This document shows, piece by piece, positions 6,520 to 13,859 of a DNA stretch of 18,769 nt. This DNA comes from JANYCG01 sp031365665 (GTDB lineage Bacteria > Pseudomonadota > Gammaproteobacteria > Burkholderiales > Burkholderiaceae_C), in contig JANLYO010000173.1 of assembly GCA_031365665.1 (NCBI GenBank), positions 1 through 18,769 on the forward strand. The letters run 5' to 3'. Numbering within the stretch: the first letter of the stretch is position 1; every line of letters starts with the position of its first letter. Below the pieces are notes generated by a model that saw only the letters and a list, made by a program, of their open reading frames with translations, was not told the DNA's origin and searched no databases. The translations under genes were made by a program, and so were the position numbers.

Positions 6520-8097
6520 ATGAGCCAAGCATCCGACGACATTGAAGCCACCCGTCTAAGTCTGCAAGCGACGCTTGATGGGCAGAAGACGCCTACAGAG
6601 CGCAATCGCCTCGGCCAGTTTGCAACGCCGACTGCGCTTGCACGCGACGTGTTGGCTTATGGGCTCGCGCTGATTCCGAAGTCGAGGCCCGTTCGTTTTC
6701 TTGATCCTGCGATTGGCACAGGCTCCTTCTATGCAGCCCTTCAAGACTCCGGCCGGACCATAAATTCTGCACGTGGGTATGAGATTGATCCGCACTATGG
6801 CGTTCCGGCCATCCGCCTCTGGAAAGATACGCCACTGCGAATTACGATGGGTGACTTCACGCAAAGTGAGGCGCCAACTTCGGACATAGACAAGGCGACG
6901 TTGCTTGTCTGCAATCCGCCTTACGTCCGGCATCATCACTTGGAAGGATCAGAAAAGCTCCGGCTTCATGCCCGCGCCAAGGAAATTGCGCATATCAGTC
7001 TTAGCGGGCTTGCAGGCCTCTATTGCTACTTCATGGCCTTGTCGCACGCGTGGATGGCTGACGACGGCATAGCTGGGTGGTTGATCCCCAGCGAGTTCAT
7101 GGACGTGAACTACGGGCGAAAACTCAAAGACTATCTGTTGCGCGAAGTCACTCTCCTGCACATCCATCGGTTTGACCCGAACGATGTTCAGTTTGATGAT
7201 GCCCTCGTATCGTCGGCAGTCGTATGGTTTCGCAAGAAGAAGCCGCCAGCAGACCACAGTGTCAAGTTTTCGTACGGAGGGTCTCTAATGGCTCCGGCGA
7301 TGGATAAAGAAGTTTCGGTCACAGACCTGCAACGTGCGAGCAAATGGACGCGATTCCCAAAAAATGACCCGGCTGCCGATTACAACGGATATCGTCTTTC
7401 CGACCTGTTCGCTATCAAGCGAGGGCTTGCAACGGGAGACAACAGTTTTTTCATTGTTGACGAAGAGCGCGCAAGAGAGCAGGCCCTTCCAGCCCGGTTC
7501 CTGCGACCTGTATTGCCCAGTTCGCGGCATATCAAAGATGATGAAATTTTCACTGACGCCAAGGGAATCCCTCTGTTGGCAAAGCGCCAGTTCTTGATTG
7601 ATTGTGATATCCCCGAACACGAAATCAAGCGCGACTATCCCAGCCTGTGGTCATATTTTCAGACAGGTCTTGAAACCGTCGCAACGGCTTATCTTTGCAA
7701 GTCGCGCAAATATTGGTACGCGCAGGAAAAGCGGGAGGCCGCACCAATCATCTGCACGTACCTGGGCCGAAGCGACCACGCGCGACGGCCTTTCAGATTT
7801 TTGCTGAATCATTCGCGCGCATCAGCCACGAACGTCTACCTCATGCTTTATCCGCAGCCGATACTGGCTGCGCAGCTAGCTTTGAATCCCGGAACCATCC
7901 GTCGCCTATGGGAAGCGCTTAATTCGATCAATCCAGAAACCTTGCTTGGCAATGGCCGGGTCTACGGGGGAGGACTCCACAAACTCGAACCAAGTGAGCT
8001 GTCAAACGTACCTGCAGACGACATGGCGGCCATCGCTGGCTTGCCATCCAAAAGGATAACTCACCAGATCGAACTCCTTGAGGAGATTTCGGCGTAA
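6520..8097 (+). CDS. N6-adenine DNA methyltransferase (type II, modification partner)
   Basis: 525-aa gamma-class adenine methyltransferase that protects the host DNA against the adjacent nuclease. Motifs occur in the order X-I-II-III-IV followed by the target-recognition part: LGQFATP (31-37, motif X), DPAIGTGSF (62-70, AdoMet binding), GYEIDP (86-91), GDF (111-113) and the catalytic NPPY (132-135, in NPPYVRHHH). The C-terminal part from about 290 probably holds target recognition. The ATG at 6520 is preferred over an in-frame TTG just before it. The gene follows the nuclease stop by 3 bases, so translation is probably coupled. Being second in the operon is unusual given the need for modification first. 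By analogy with M.XamI/M.SalI it should modify GTCGAC. Confidence 0.88.
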   Translation: MSQASDDIEATRLSLQATLDGQKTPTERNRLGQFATPTALARDVLAYGLALIPKSRPVRFLDPAIGTGSFYAALQDSGRTINSARGYEIDPHYGVPAIRLWKDTPLRITMGDFTQSEAPTSDIDKATLLVCNPPYVRHHHLEGSEKLRLHARAKEIAHISLSGLAGLYCYFMALSHAWMADDGIAGWLIPSEFMDVNYGRKLKDYLLREVTLLHIHRFDPNDVQFDDALVSSAVVWFRKKKPPADHSVKFSYGGSLMAPAMDKEVSVTDLQRASKWTRFPKNDPAADYNGYRLSDLFAIKRGLATGDNSFFIVDEERAREQALPARFLRPVLPSSRHIKDDEIFTDAKGIPLLAKRQFLIDCDIPEHEIKRDYPSLWSYFQTGLETVATAYLCKSRKYWYAQEKREAAPIICTYLGRSDHARRPFRFLLNHSRASATNVYLMLYPQPILAAQLALNPGTIRRLWEALNSINPETLLGNGRVYGGGLHKLEPSELSNVPADDMAAIAGLPSKRITHQIELLEEISA

Positions 8098-8133
8098 GCC
8101 AGAATGGATAAACAAGGCGTCACAGCCAGTGGC

Positions 8134-8339
8134 CTACGCAACGGCCAGCATCAACGCCCCACAGGCGCACCCTTCGACCGCACCTTGAGTTCAATGTCCT
8201 ACCCCAGGCGGTTCAGGCAGTCCATCAACTTGCGTTCGAACAGGTTGGTGAAGTCGCCGCGCAACATGGCCGACACCTTGGGCTGGGGGATGCCCATGCG
8301 CCTGGCGGCGCGGCTTGCCGAAACTTCAAGGTGACGCAG
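8134..8339 (-). pseudogene. Decayed HTH (HigA/COG5606-like) antitoxin gene
   Basis: Reading leftwards from 8339, the frame encodes an XRE-type helix-turn-helix (AARRMGIPQPKVSAMLRG) and the conserved tail FERKLMDCLNRLG. An in-frame TAG (8199-8201) then replaces the expected Tyr codon, and the same frame resumes as DIELKVRSKGAPVGR up to a TGA at 8151. Shifting frame by one base there gives LMLAVA and a stop at 8134, the usual end of this family, so one T seems to have been lost. The N-terminal third is also missing, and its 5' end overlaps the toxin gene stop. This is therefore a truncated, nonsense- and frameshift-bearing remnant of a second antitoxin. The family match is from recall; the lesions are read directly from the bases. 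Confidence 0.75.
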
Positions 8340-8718
8340 GCCACAGCGACTGAAAATCAAATGAGAGCTGCCGGTGGTGCCGGATCGATAACAGGTAGAT
8401 CGTGGCATCGAAACGCAGGTACAGCAACAGGTAGTGCGACATCACGTATTCGCGTACCTCGCCGTCCTTCGTAATGGCCTTGAGCTTGCGTTTCAGACGG
8501 TCGATTGCGTTGCTGGCCTCCACCGAGCGGGTAGGTCGTTCAAAGAACAGCCTGCCCATGCCGGGAAAGCGTTCAAGGTTTGGGATGACAGTCTCCGTGA
8601 GTTCATCCAGCAGTGCATCGAATGCCTGGGGCGCATCGGCCTCGAGCAGAAAGCGCTCGGCCTCTTCGAGATTGCGCTCGAAGTTCGCGGTGAATTTGAC
8701 TTGATGCCGGTTTGCCAC
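8326..8718 (-). CDS. RelE/ParE-superfamily toxin
   Basis: 130-aa toxin of the RelE/ParE fold, with an N-terminal helical hairpin (NFERNLEEAERFL...AFDALLDELTETV), the FPGMGR turn and the C-terminal strands (REYVMSHYLLLYLRFDATIYLLSIRHHRQL). RelE-type members cleave mRNA on the ribosome and ParE-type members inhibit gyrase; the sequence alone does not separate them. It starts with GTG at 8718, 15 bases after the stop of the Phd-like antitoxin gene, in the usual antitoxin-first order and probably co-translated. The C-terminus (SLWPASP) overlaps the decayed HTH antitoxin gene by 14 bases. Confidence 0.85.
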   Translation of the reverse strand: MANRHQVKFTANFERNLEEAERFLLEADAPQAFDALLDELTETVIPNLERFPGMGRLFFERPTRSVEASNAIDRLKRKLKAITKDGEVREYVMSHYLLLYLRFDATIYLLSIRHHRQLSFDFQSLWPASP

Positions 8719-8733
8719 AGCGCGGACGCAAGC

Positions 8734-9036
8734 TCAGGCGTACGCCTTGGCCGCGCGTCGGCGCTTCAGCGCTGCCAAGGTGGTGCGCGCATCTTTCACT
8801 CTGCCGGCGGCTATGTCGTCCAGGCCCTTGCCTGCATCGTCAATAAGCAGCAGGTGAATGCGCTCGCGTTCTAGCTGGTGGTAGTAGTCCAGCCGTTGGG
8901 AGTCGATGATGGCGACATAACTCTCGCCATTCTTGGTGATGACCTTTTCGGCACCCGCCTTGACCTGTTCAACCAAATCAGACAGGTTGGCCCGAGCCTG
9001 GGTAAGGGGCACCACATCGCTAGCAGAGAACGCCAT
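8734..9036 (-). CDS. Phd/YefM-type antitoxin
   Basis: 100-aa antitoxin. The N-terminal Phd fold (VVPLTQARANLSDLVEQVKAGAEKVITKNGESYVAIIDSQRLD, residues about 8-51) binds DNA as a dimer. The helical, charged C-terminus (about 52-100, rich in R, K, A) should wrap and neutralise the toxin encoded just downstream. ATG at 9036 with GGAG about 7 bases upstream. Autoregulation is expected: a palindrome overlapping a good promoter lies 24-58 bases upstream of the start. Confidence 0.9.
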   Translation of the reverse strand: MAFSASDVVPLTQARANLSDLVEQVKAGAEKVITKNGESYVAIIDSQRLDYYHQLERERIHLLLIDDAGKGLDDIAAGRVKDARTTLAALKRRRAAKAYA

Positions 9037-9059
9037 GACAAGCTCCAGTTGCGTGAAAA

Positions 9060-9094
9060 ATGTACTTAATACTGTACATGATACCCGAACTCAA
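9060..9094 (-). promoter_or_regulatory. Toxin-antitoxin promoter with palindromic operator
   Basis: On the minus strand, TTGAGT (9089-9094) and TATTAA (9066-9071) are separated by exactly 17 bases, a good sigma-70 layout. The inverted repeat ATGTAC (9060-9065) / GTACAT (9074-9079), with an 8-base gap, straddles the -10. This is the expected site for autorepression by the Phd-like antitoxin and its toxin complex. Confidence 0.65.
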
Positions 9095-9125
9095 GTGGCC
9101 TGACCCCAGCGGAGTAAACCTGGTC

Positions 9126-9845
9126 TCAACGGTTTTTAGCTTTTCTCCAAACCGCAAAATCATCCTTCGATTTCTGCTCAGTCGGCGGATACAGGCCCAA
9201 AATCGACCGCCCCTGGTTCTGCACCATGTCGGTCACAAAGTCTTCAAACACTGTCATCTCTACGGCCTCGGCGGCCACCTCGTCGGCCAGGTGCGCGGGG
9301 ATGACGATCACGCCTTCCTGGTCGCCCACGATCACGTCACCGGGCCACACGGGTGCGTCGCCGCAGCCTATGGGCACGTTGATGTCCAGCGCCTGGTGCA
9401 CCGTGAGGTTGGTGGGCGCAGCCGGGCGGTTGTGGTAGGTGGGGAAGGGCAACTTGGCCATCTCGGGCGAGTCGCGAAAGCCGCCGTCTGTTACGCAACC
9501 GGCCACACCGCGCACCATCAGGCGGCTGATGAGGATGGCGCCGGCCGAGGCAGCACGCGCATCTTTGCGGCTGTCGATCACAAACACCGCGCCAGGCGGG
9601 CATTCTTCCACCGCCTTGCGCTGCGGGTGGGCGCGGTCCTGGAAGACGTCGATCTTGTTCAGGTCCTCCCGCGCCGGGATGTAGCGCAGCGTGAACGCCT
9701 CGCCGACCATATTGGGCAGGTTGCTGTTGATGGGGCGCACGTCCTGGATGTACTGGTTTCTGAACCCGCGTTTGTACAGTGCGGTGCACAGCGTGGCGGT
9801 GCTAACGGTTTTAAGCTGCTCGCGGGTGGCGTTTGAGAGGGGCAT
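9126..9845 (-). CDS. RraA/HMG-aldolase-family lyase
   Basis: 239-aa member of the RraA-like family, which includes 4-hydroxy-4-methyl-2-oxoglutarate (HMG)/4-carboxy-4-hydroxy-2-oxoadipate aldolases as well as the RNase E regulator RraA. The divalent-metal and pyruvate-binding signature is visible at GVAGCVTDGGFRDSPEM (about 113-129), with the GD-x-EGVIVIP strand about 50 residues later. An intact catalytic signature and a place as the last gene of a sugar-acid dehydratase operon favour an aldolase: retro-aldol cleavage of a 2-keto-3-deoxy acid to pyruvate and an aldehyde. The ATG at 9845 has AGGA about 9 bases upstream. It lies 35 bases after the Bug gene. The substrate is inferred from context only. 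Confidence 0.85.
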   Translation of the reverse strand: MPLSNATREQLKTVSTATLCTALYKRGFRNQYIQDVRPINSNLPNMVGEAFTLRYIPAREDLNKIDVFQDRAHPQRKAVEECPPGAVFVIDSRKDARAASAGAILISRLMVRGVAGCVTDGGFRDSPEMAKLPFPTYHNRPAAPTNLTVHQALDINVPIGCGDAPVWPGDVIVGDQEGVIVIPAHLADEVAAEAVEMTVFEDFVTDMVQNQGRSILGLYPPTEQKSKDDFAVWRKAKNR

Positions 9846-9880
9846 GCTTTGTGTCCTGTTGATTTCAGATGGGTAAGTGG

Positions 9881-10855
9881 TCAGGCCGTGCCTTCAAGTT
9901 CTTTGCCAGCGCGCTCGATCACGCTGGCCCAGCGTTTGCGGTCGGCCAGCAAGAAGGCGTTGAGCTCGGCAGGTGACGAGGTCATCACCTCCGCACCTGC
10001 CGCGACGAGACGGGCGCGCACCTCGGGCGCGCGGACCACGGCAATCAGCGCGGCAGCGATTTTCTCCACCACCGCTTTGGGCATGCTGCTGGACGCAGCG
10101 ATGCCCTGATAAGTGCCGGATTCAAATTTGGGCAGACCCTGCTCGGAAATGGTGGGCATGTGGGCCACCAGCGCCATGCGTGTGCGTTTGCTGATGCCGA
10201 TCACTTTGAGCCGCCCTGCGTTCACCAGCGGTAGCGTGGCGAGCATGCCGTTGAGCACCACATGTGTGACGCCCGCCGCCGTATCGGCGATGGACTGCGC
10301 GCCGCCCCGGTAGGGCACGTGTTGCCACTTCATGCCGGTGTCGAGTGCAATTTCGGCCATGCCCAGGTGGTTGGCGGAGCCGGTGCCGCTGCTGGCCACA
10401 TTGAGCTTGGTTATTTTGCTGAACTCGACCATTTCCTTCAGGTTGCTGAAGGGCAAAGATGGCGTGGCGACCAGCATGTGCGGCGAATATGCCAGCATGG
10501 TCACGCCTTGAAGATCGGCGGGTTTGAAGGGCAGGTCTTTGTTGAGGATAGGGGCGGTGGCCACCGCGCTCATGTCCGAGAGCAGCAAGGTATGCGCGTC
10601 AGTAGAGCCCGCCACGGCACCGGCGCCCACCATGCCGCTGGCACCGGTGCGGTTTTCCACCACGACGGTGGTCTTCAGCAATTCGGAGAGCGGGTTTTGC
10701 ATGACCCGCGCGATCACATCCGACGTGCCTCCCGGCGGGAAGGGCACGATGATCTTGAGCGCCTGGTTGGGCCAGGCCTGCGCCCGCACCGAGATGCCGA
10801 TACCGGCGAGGCTAGCGGCTGCGGCAGTACGAAGGACTTGGCGGCGGTTCAACAT
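9881..10855 (-). CDS. Bug-family (TctC) solute-binding protein
   Basis: Third orphan TTT-type periplasmic receptor, 324 aa. Its N-terminus MLNRRQVLRTAAAASLAGIG has paired arginines before a hydrophobic stretch, so Tat or Sec export is possible, with cleavage near RAQA (27). The Bug signatures KIIVPFPPGGTSDVIARV (34-51) and HVPYRGGAQSIADT are present. ATG with AGGAA about 8 bases upstream. It sits between the dehydratase (24-base gap) and the lyase (35-base gap) in one tight operon, so its ligand is probably the acid that the dehydratase uses. No membrane subunits are nearby. Confidence 0.93.
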   Translation of the reverse strand: MLNRRQVLRTAAAASLAGIGISVRAQAWPNQALKIIVPFPPGGTSDVIARVMQNPLSELLKTTVVVENRTGASGMVGAGAVAGSTDAHTLLLSDMSAVATAPILNKDLPFKPADLQGVTMLAYSPHMLVATPSLPFSNLKEMVEFSKITKLNVASSGTGSANHLGMAEIALDTGMKWQHVPYRGGAQSIADTAAGVTHVVLNGMLATLPLVNAGRLKVIGISKRTRMALVAHMPTISEQGLPKFESGTYQGIAASSSMPKAVVEKIAAALIAVVRAPEVRARLVAAGAEVMTSSPAELNAFLLADRKRWASVIERAGKELEGTA

Positions 10856-10879
10856 GGACGTTCCTGGTTGGTAAGGTTT

Positions 10880-12712
10880 TCAATAAATTACCGGCTCGGC
10901 CACGGGCGCACCAAACGAAGTTTCGAGGAAATCAAAATCACAACCCTGGTCGGCCTGCAAAATGTGCTGGCTGAACATATAGCCGTAGCCCCGCTCAAAG
11001 CGTTTGGGTGGTGGCACCCAGGCGGCGCGGCGGGTGGCCAGCTCAGCGTCCGAGATTTGCAGGTGGATGCTGCGATTGGGCACGTCCACGGTGATCAAGT
11101 CGCCGTTTTGCACCAGCGCCAGATTGCCGCCGATGTAGGACTCGGGCGACACGTGCAGGATGCAGGCGCCGTAACTGGTGCCGCTCATGCGGGCGTCCGA
11201 GATGCGCAACATGTCGCGCACGCCCTGTTTGACGAGTTTGGTCGGGATCGGCACCATGCCCCACTCCGGCATGCCGGGGCCGCCTTGCGGGCCCGCGTTG
11301 CGCAGGATGAGGATGTGGTCTTCCGTCACGTCCAAGTCCAGGTCATCCACGGCTTTTTTCAAACTCGGGTAGTCGTCAAATACCATCGCCGGGCCGGTAT
11401 GGTTGAGAAATTTTTGCGCGCAGGCGCTGGGTTTGATGACGCAGCCATTGGGCGCGAGGTTGCCTTTGAGCACGGCCAGCGCGCCTTCTTTGTAAATGGC
11501 CTTGTCCAGGGTGCGGATGACGTCGTGGTTGTGCACTTCAGCGTCGGCGATGTTCTCGCCTACGGTGTGGCCGGTGACGGTCATGGCGTCCAGGTGCAGC
11601 AGATTGCCGTCACGCAAGCGCGCCATCAGGCCTTTCATGCCGCCAGCTTCGTAAAAATCTTCCATCAGGTAGGTGTCGCCACTCGGGCGGATGTTGGCGA
11701 TCACCGGCACTTTGCGCGAAAACGCGTCAAAGTCTTCCAGCGAAATGGCGCATGGTTTTCCGTCGGCCCCGGTGCCTGCGCGGCGCGAGATGGCCACCAG
11801 GTGGATGATGGCGTTGGTGCTACAGCCCTCGGCCATCGCCACCGTCACCGCGTTTTCAAAATTCTTGCGCGTCAACATGCGTGCAGGCGTGAGGTCTTCC
11901 CACACCATGTCCACAATGCGCCTGCCACATTGCGTGGCCATACGCTGGTGGTTGGCGTCTACTGCCGGAATTGACGACGCGCCCGGCAGCGTCATGCCCA
12001 TGGCCTCGGCAATGCCCATCATGGTGGCGGCAGTGCCCATGGTCATGCAGGTGCCGGCGCTGCGGGCGATGCTGCTTTCGATTTCGATCCACTGTTTGTC
12101 CGAGATATTGCCGGCGCGGCGTTCGTCCCAATATTTCCAGGCGTCGGAGCCGGAGCCGAGTTTTTTGCCTTTCCAGATGCCGTGCAACATCGGCCCGGCA
12201 GGCAGGTAAATGCACGGCAGGCCCATGCTGAAGGCGCCCATCAAGAGGCCGGGCGTGGTTTTGTCGCAGCCGCCCATCAGCACCGCGCCATCAACCGGGT
12301 GGCTGCGCAGCAACTCTTCAGCCTCGATGGCCAACAGGTTGCGGTACATCATGGTCGTGGGTTTGACGAAACTTTCACTCAAGGAAATCGCCGGCAGCTC
12401 CAGCGGGAACCCCCCGGCTTGCAATACGCCGCGTTTGACTTCCTCCACGCGCTGCTTGAAGTGCGTGTGGCAGGTGTTGGTGTCGCTCCAGGTGTTGAGG
12501 ATGGCGATGACGGGTTTGCCCGCCCAATCGACGTGGTCGTAGCCCATCTGCATGGCGCGCGAGCGGTGGCCGAAGGCGCGCAAGTCGTCGGGAGCGAACC
12601 AGCGGGCTGAACGTAGGTCGCCTGCGGTGATGCGTGCGGGCTGAGTAGCCCCGGGGGATGCGTTTTGGAAAGGCACGTGTGTTTGATTCGTCATACCATT
12701 GGGATTATTCAT
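10880..12712 (-). CDS. IlvD/Edd-family dehydratase, sugar-acid (pentonate/hexonate) type
   Basis: 610-aa iron-sulfur dehydratase. Conserved Fe-S cysteines are C81 (SDTNTCHTHF), C149 (MGGCDKTTPG) and C222 (AGTCMTMGTA). Their spacings of 68 and 73 residues equal those I recall for L-arabinonate dehydratase (C59, C127, C200). A conserved SDARMSG motif carries the likely catalytic serine near 510. These features favour a sugar-acid dehydratase, giving 2-keto-3-deoxy acids, over the branched-chain amino acid enzyme IlvD. I chose the ATG at 12712 because AGGA lies 5 bases upstream; the in-frame ATG at 12694 lacks a ribosome site. It heads an operon with a Bug receptor and an RraA-type lyase, which suits uptake, dehydration and aldol cleavage. 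Which sugar acid it uses is not readable. Confidence 0.9.
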   Translation of the reverse strand: MNNPNGMTNQTHVPFQNASPGATQPARITAGDLRSARWFAPDDLRAFGHRSRAMQMGYDHVDWAGKPVIAILNTWSDTNTCHTHFKQRVEEVKRGVLQAGGFPLELPAISLSESFVKPTTMMYRNLLAIEAEELLRSHPVDGAVLMGGCDKTTPGLLMGAFSMGLPCIYLPAGPMLHGIWKGKKLGSGSDAWKYWDERRAGNISDKQWIEIESSIARSAGTCMTMGTAATMMGIAEAMGMTLPGASSIPAVDANHQRMATQCGRRIVDMVWEDLTPARMLTRKNFENAVTVAMAEGCSTNAIIHLVAISRRAGTGADGKPCAISLEDFDAFSRKVPVIANIRPSGDTYLMEDFYEAGGMKGLMARLRDGNLLHLDAMTVTGHTVGENIADAEVHNHDVIRTLDKAIYKEGALAVLKGNLAPNGCVIKPSACAQKFLNHTGPAMVFDDYPSLKKAVDDLDLDVTEDHILILRNAGPQGGPGMPEWGMVPIPTKLVKQGVRDMLRISDARMSGTSYGACILHVSPESYIGGNLALVQNGDLITVDVPNRSIHLQISDAELATRRAAWVPPPKRFERGYGYMFSQHILQADQGCDFDFLETSFGAPVAEPVIY

Positions 12713-12784
12713 CAATCCTGCGGCTTCCGGCGAGGCAATTCCAGCAAATGACCCGCAGCAGCAGCAACTCGGCAAAATGCCCCC

Positions 12785-13669
12785 ATGCTGACCCCTCAAC
12801 AACGCGCCACCTACCAGGAAGACGGCTACCTCGTGTTGCCCGGCTTCAAGTCGCCCAAGGCCATGGCCGCCCTGCGCGCGCGCGCGATGGCGATCGTCGA
12901 GGCGTTTGACCCCGCCGAGTCACAAACCATCTTCACCACCAACGTCCAAACCCGCACAGCAGACGACTACTTCATGGGCTCGGCCGACACCATCCGCTGC
13001 TTTTTCGAGGAAGAAGCCTTTGACGCCCACGGGCAACTGAAACAAGCCAAAGCCCTCTCGATCAACAAAATCGGCCATGCCCTGCACGACCTCGACCCCG
13101 TGTTCGCCGCTTTCTCACGCGGGCCGGGTTTGGCGGAAGTGGCCACCGACCTCGGCTTGGTCGCGCCTCAAATCTGGCAATCGCAGTACATCTTCAAACA
13201 GCCCGGCATTGGCGGCGAAGTGCGCTGGCACCAGGACGCGACTTTTTTTGATACCACGCCGATCAGCGTCACCACCTTCTGGTTTGCACTGGAAGAGGCC
13301 ACCGTGGACAACGGCTGCCTGTGGGCGGAGCCGGGCGGCCACCGGGGGCCACTGCGGGAGCGGTTTGTGAGAACCCGGGAGCAGTCTGTGGGAACCGATG
13401 TGGATGCTGCAACCCAGGCCATCAGCCCCGTCGCCATGGAAAAGCTCGATGCCACGCCCTGGCCCAGCCAAGCCAGCGCCGTGCCGCTGGAAGTCGCTGC
13501 CGGGGCCCTCATCGTCTTCCACGGCCTGTTGCCCCACTACAGCGCCGCCAACCGCTCGGCTCAATCACGCCACGCCTACACCTTGCATGCGACAGATGGG
13601 CGGGCCGCGTATTCAGCGCGCAATTGGCTGCAGCGCGGCACGGCGATGCCCGTGAAAGGCTTTGCGTGA
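12785..13669 (+). CDS. PhyH-family Fe(II)/2-oxoglutarate dioxygenase
   Basis: 294-aa member of the phytanoyl-CoA dioxygenase superfamily, hydroxylating a carbon with 2-oxoglutarate and O2. Iron ligands are H149-x-D151 (VRWHQDATFF) and the distal H251 in LLPHYSAANRS; R262 (SRHAY) probably binds 2-oxoglutarate. The N-terminal helix TPQQRATYQEDGYLVLPGF (3-21) is typical. The ATG at 12785 has little ribosome site. It diverges from the dehydratase operon across 72 bases, suggesting shared regulation and perhaps a preparatory oxidation for the same pathway. The substrate is unknown; the family also includes antibiotic and ectoine hydroxylases. Confidence 0.88.
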   Translation: MLTPQQRATYQEDGYLVLPGFKSPKAMAALRARAMAIVEAFDPAESQTIFTTNVQTRTADDYFMGSADTIRCFFEEEAFDAHGQLKQAKALSINKIGHALHDLDPVFAAFSRGPGLAEVATDLGLVAPQIWQSQYIFKQPGIGGEVRWHQDATFFDTTPISVTTFWFALEEATVDNGCLWAEPGGHRGPLRERFVRTREQSVGTDVDAATQAISPVAMEKLDATPWPSQASAVPLEVAAGALIVFHGLLPHYSAANRSAQSRHAYTLHATDGRAAYSARNWLQRGTAMPVKGFA

Positions 13670-13859
13670 CGGCTCAGGTGATGCCCGGCGTCGGGGTGGA
13701 TTTTGGCGAGCCCCTGTTTTGCTATATATTTAATAGCAAACTATCTATATTATGCGTGGCCTAGAGGTTTATTTTTTTAAAATCACTGCTGCGACAGGCA
13801 AAAATCTCTCTGTTGTTAACATGGGTGTTAACATTAAAGCCGGCATCTGTCCAGCGTGC
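13670..13859. other. Intergenic region between convergent PhyH and lysR genes
   Basis: 190-base gap with no gene. It is much more AT-rich than its surroundings. It holds a hairpin (TTTGCTAT 13718-13725, ATAGCAAA 13733-13740), the 12-mer ATAGCAAACTAT (13733-13744) also present at 4170, and the palindrome at 13814-13833. The hairpin could serve as a weak terminator for the PhyH gene. For two genes that only end here, such a rich set of palindromes is unexpected. Confidence 0.6.
13814..13833. promoter_or_regulatory. 20-bp palindrome sharing its core with the 4249 site
   Basis: TGTTAACA-TGGG-TGTTAACA. Each arm is itself self-complementary, so it is both an inverted and a direct repeat. Positions 13816-13831 match 4253-4268 exactly on the opposite strand. 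It is 26 bases past the lysR stop and 144 bases past the PhyH stop. The match implies a common DNA-binding protein or a common repeat element; which one is not clear. Confidence 0.5.

Noticed and set aside
8104..8334. Small plus-strand frame after the methyltransferase
   Set aside because: Antisense of the decayed HTH antitoxin, which explains the sequence better.
9091..9106. TCAAGTGGCCTGACCC as a possible mobile-element end
   Set aside because: I could find no second copy or inverted partner in the window, so it cannot be supported.
10262..11974. 570-codon plus-strand open frame
   Set aside because: It lies opposite the Bug and dehydratase genes and is kept open by high G+C third positions. 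Its His/Gly/Val-rich composition is typical of antisense frames.
12702..12718. Small inverted repeat GGATT/AATCC over the dehydratase start codon
   Set aside because: Only 5-base arms with a 7-base gap; expected by chance at this length.
12868..12890. Run of alternating CG in the PhyH gene
   Set aside because: Encodes ordinary Arg/Ala codons (RARAMA) in a conserved helical region; not a separate element.
13718..13740. Strong terminator for the PhyH gene
   Set aside because: The hairpin stem is AT-rich and there is no following T-run, so only a weak terminator or repeat can be claimed.
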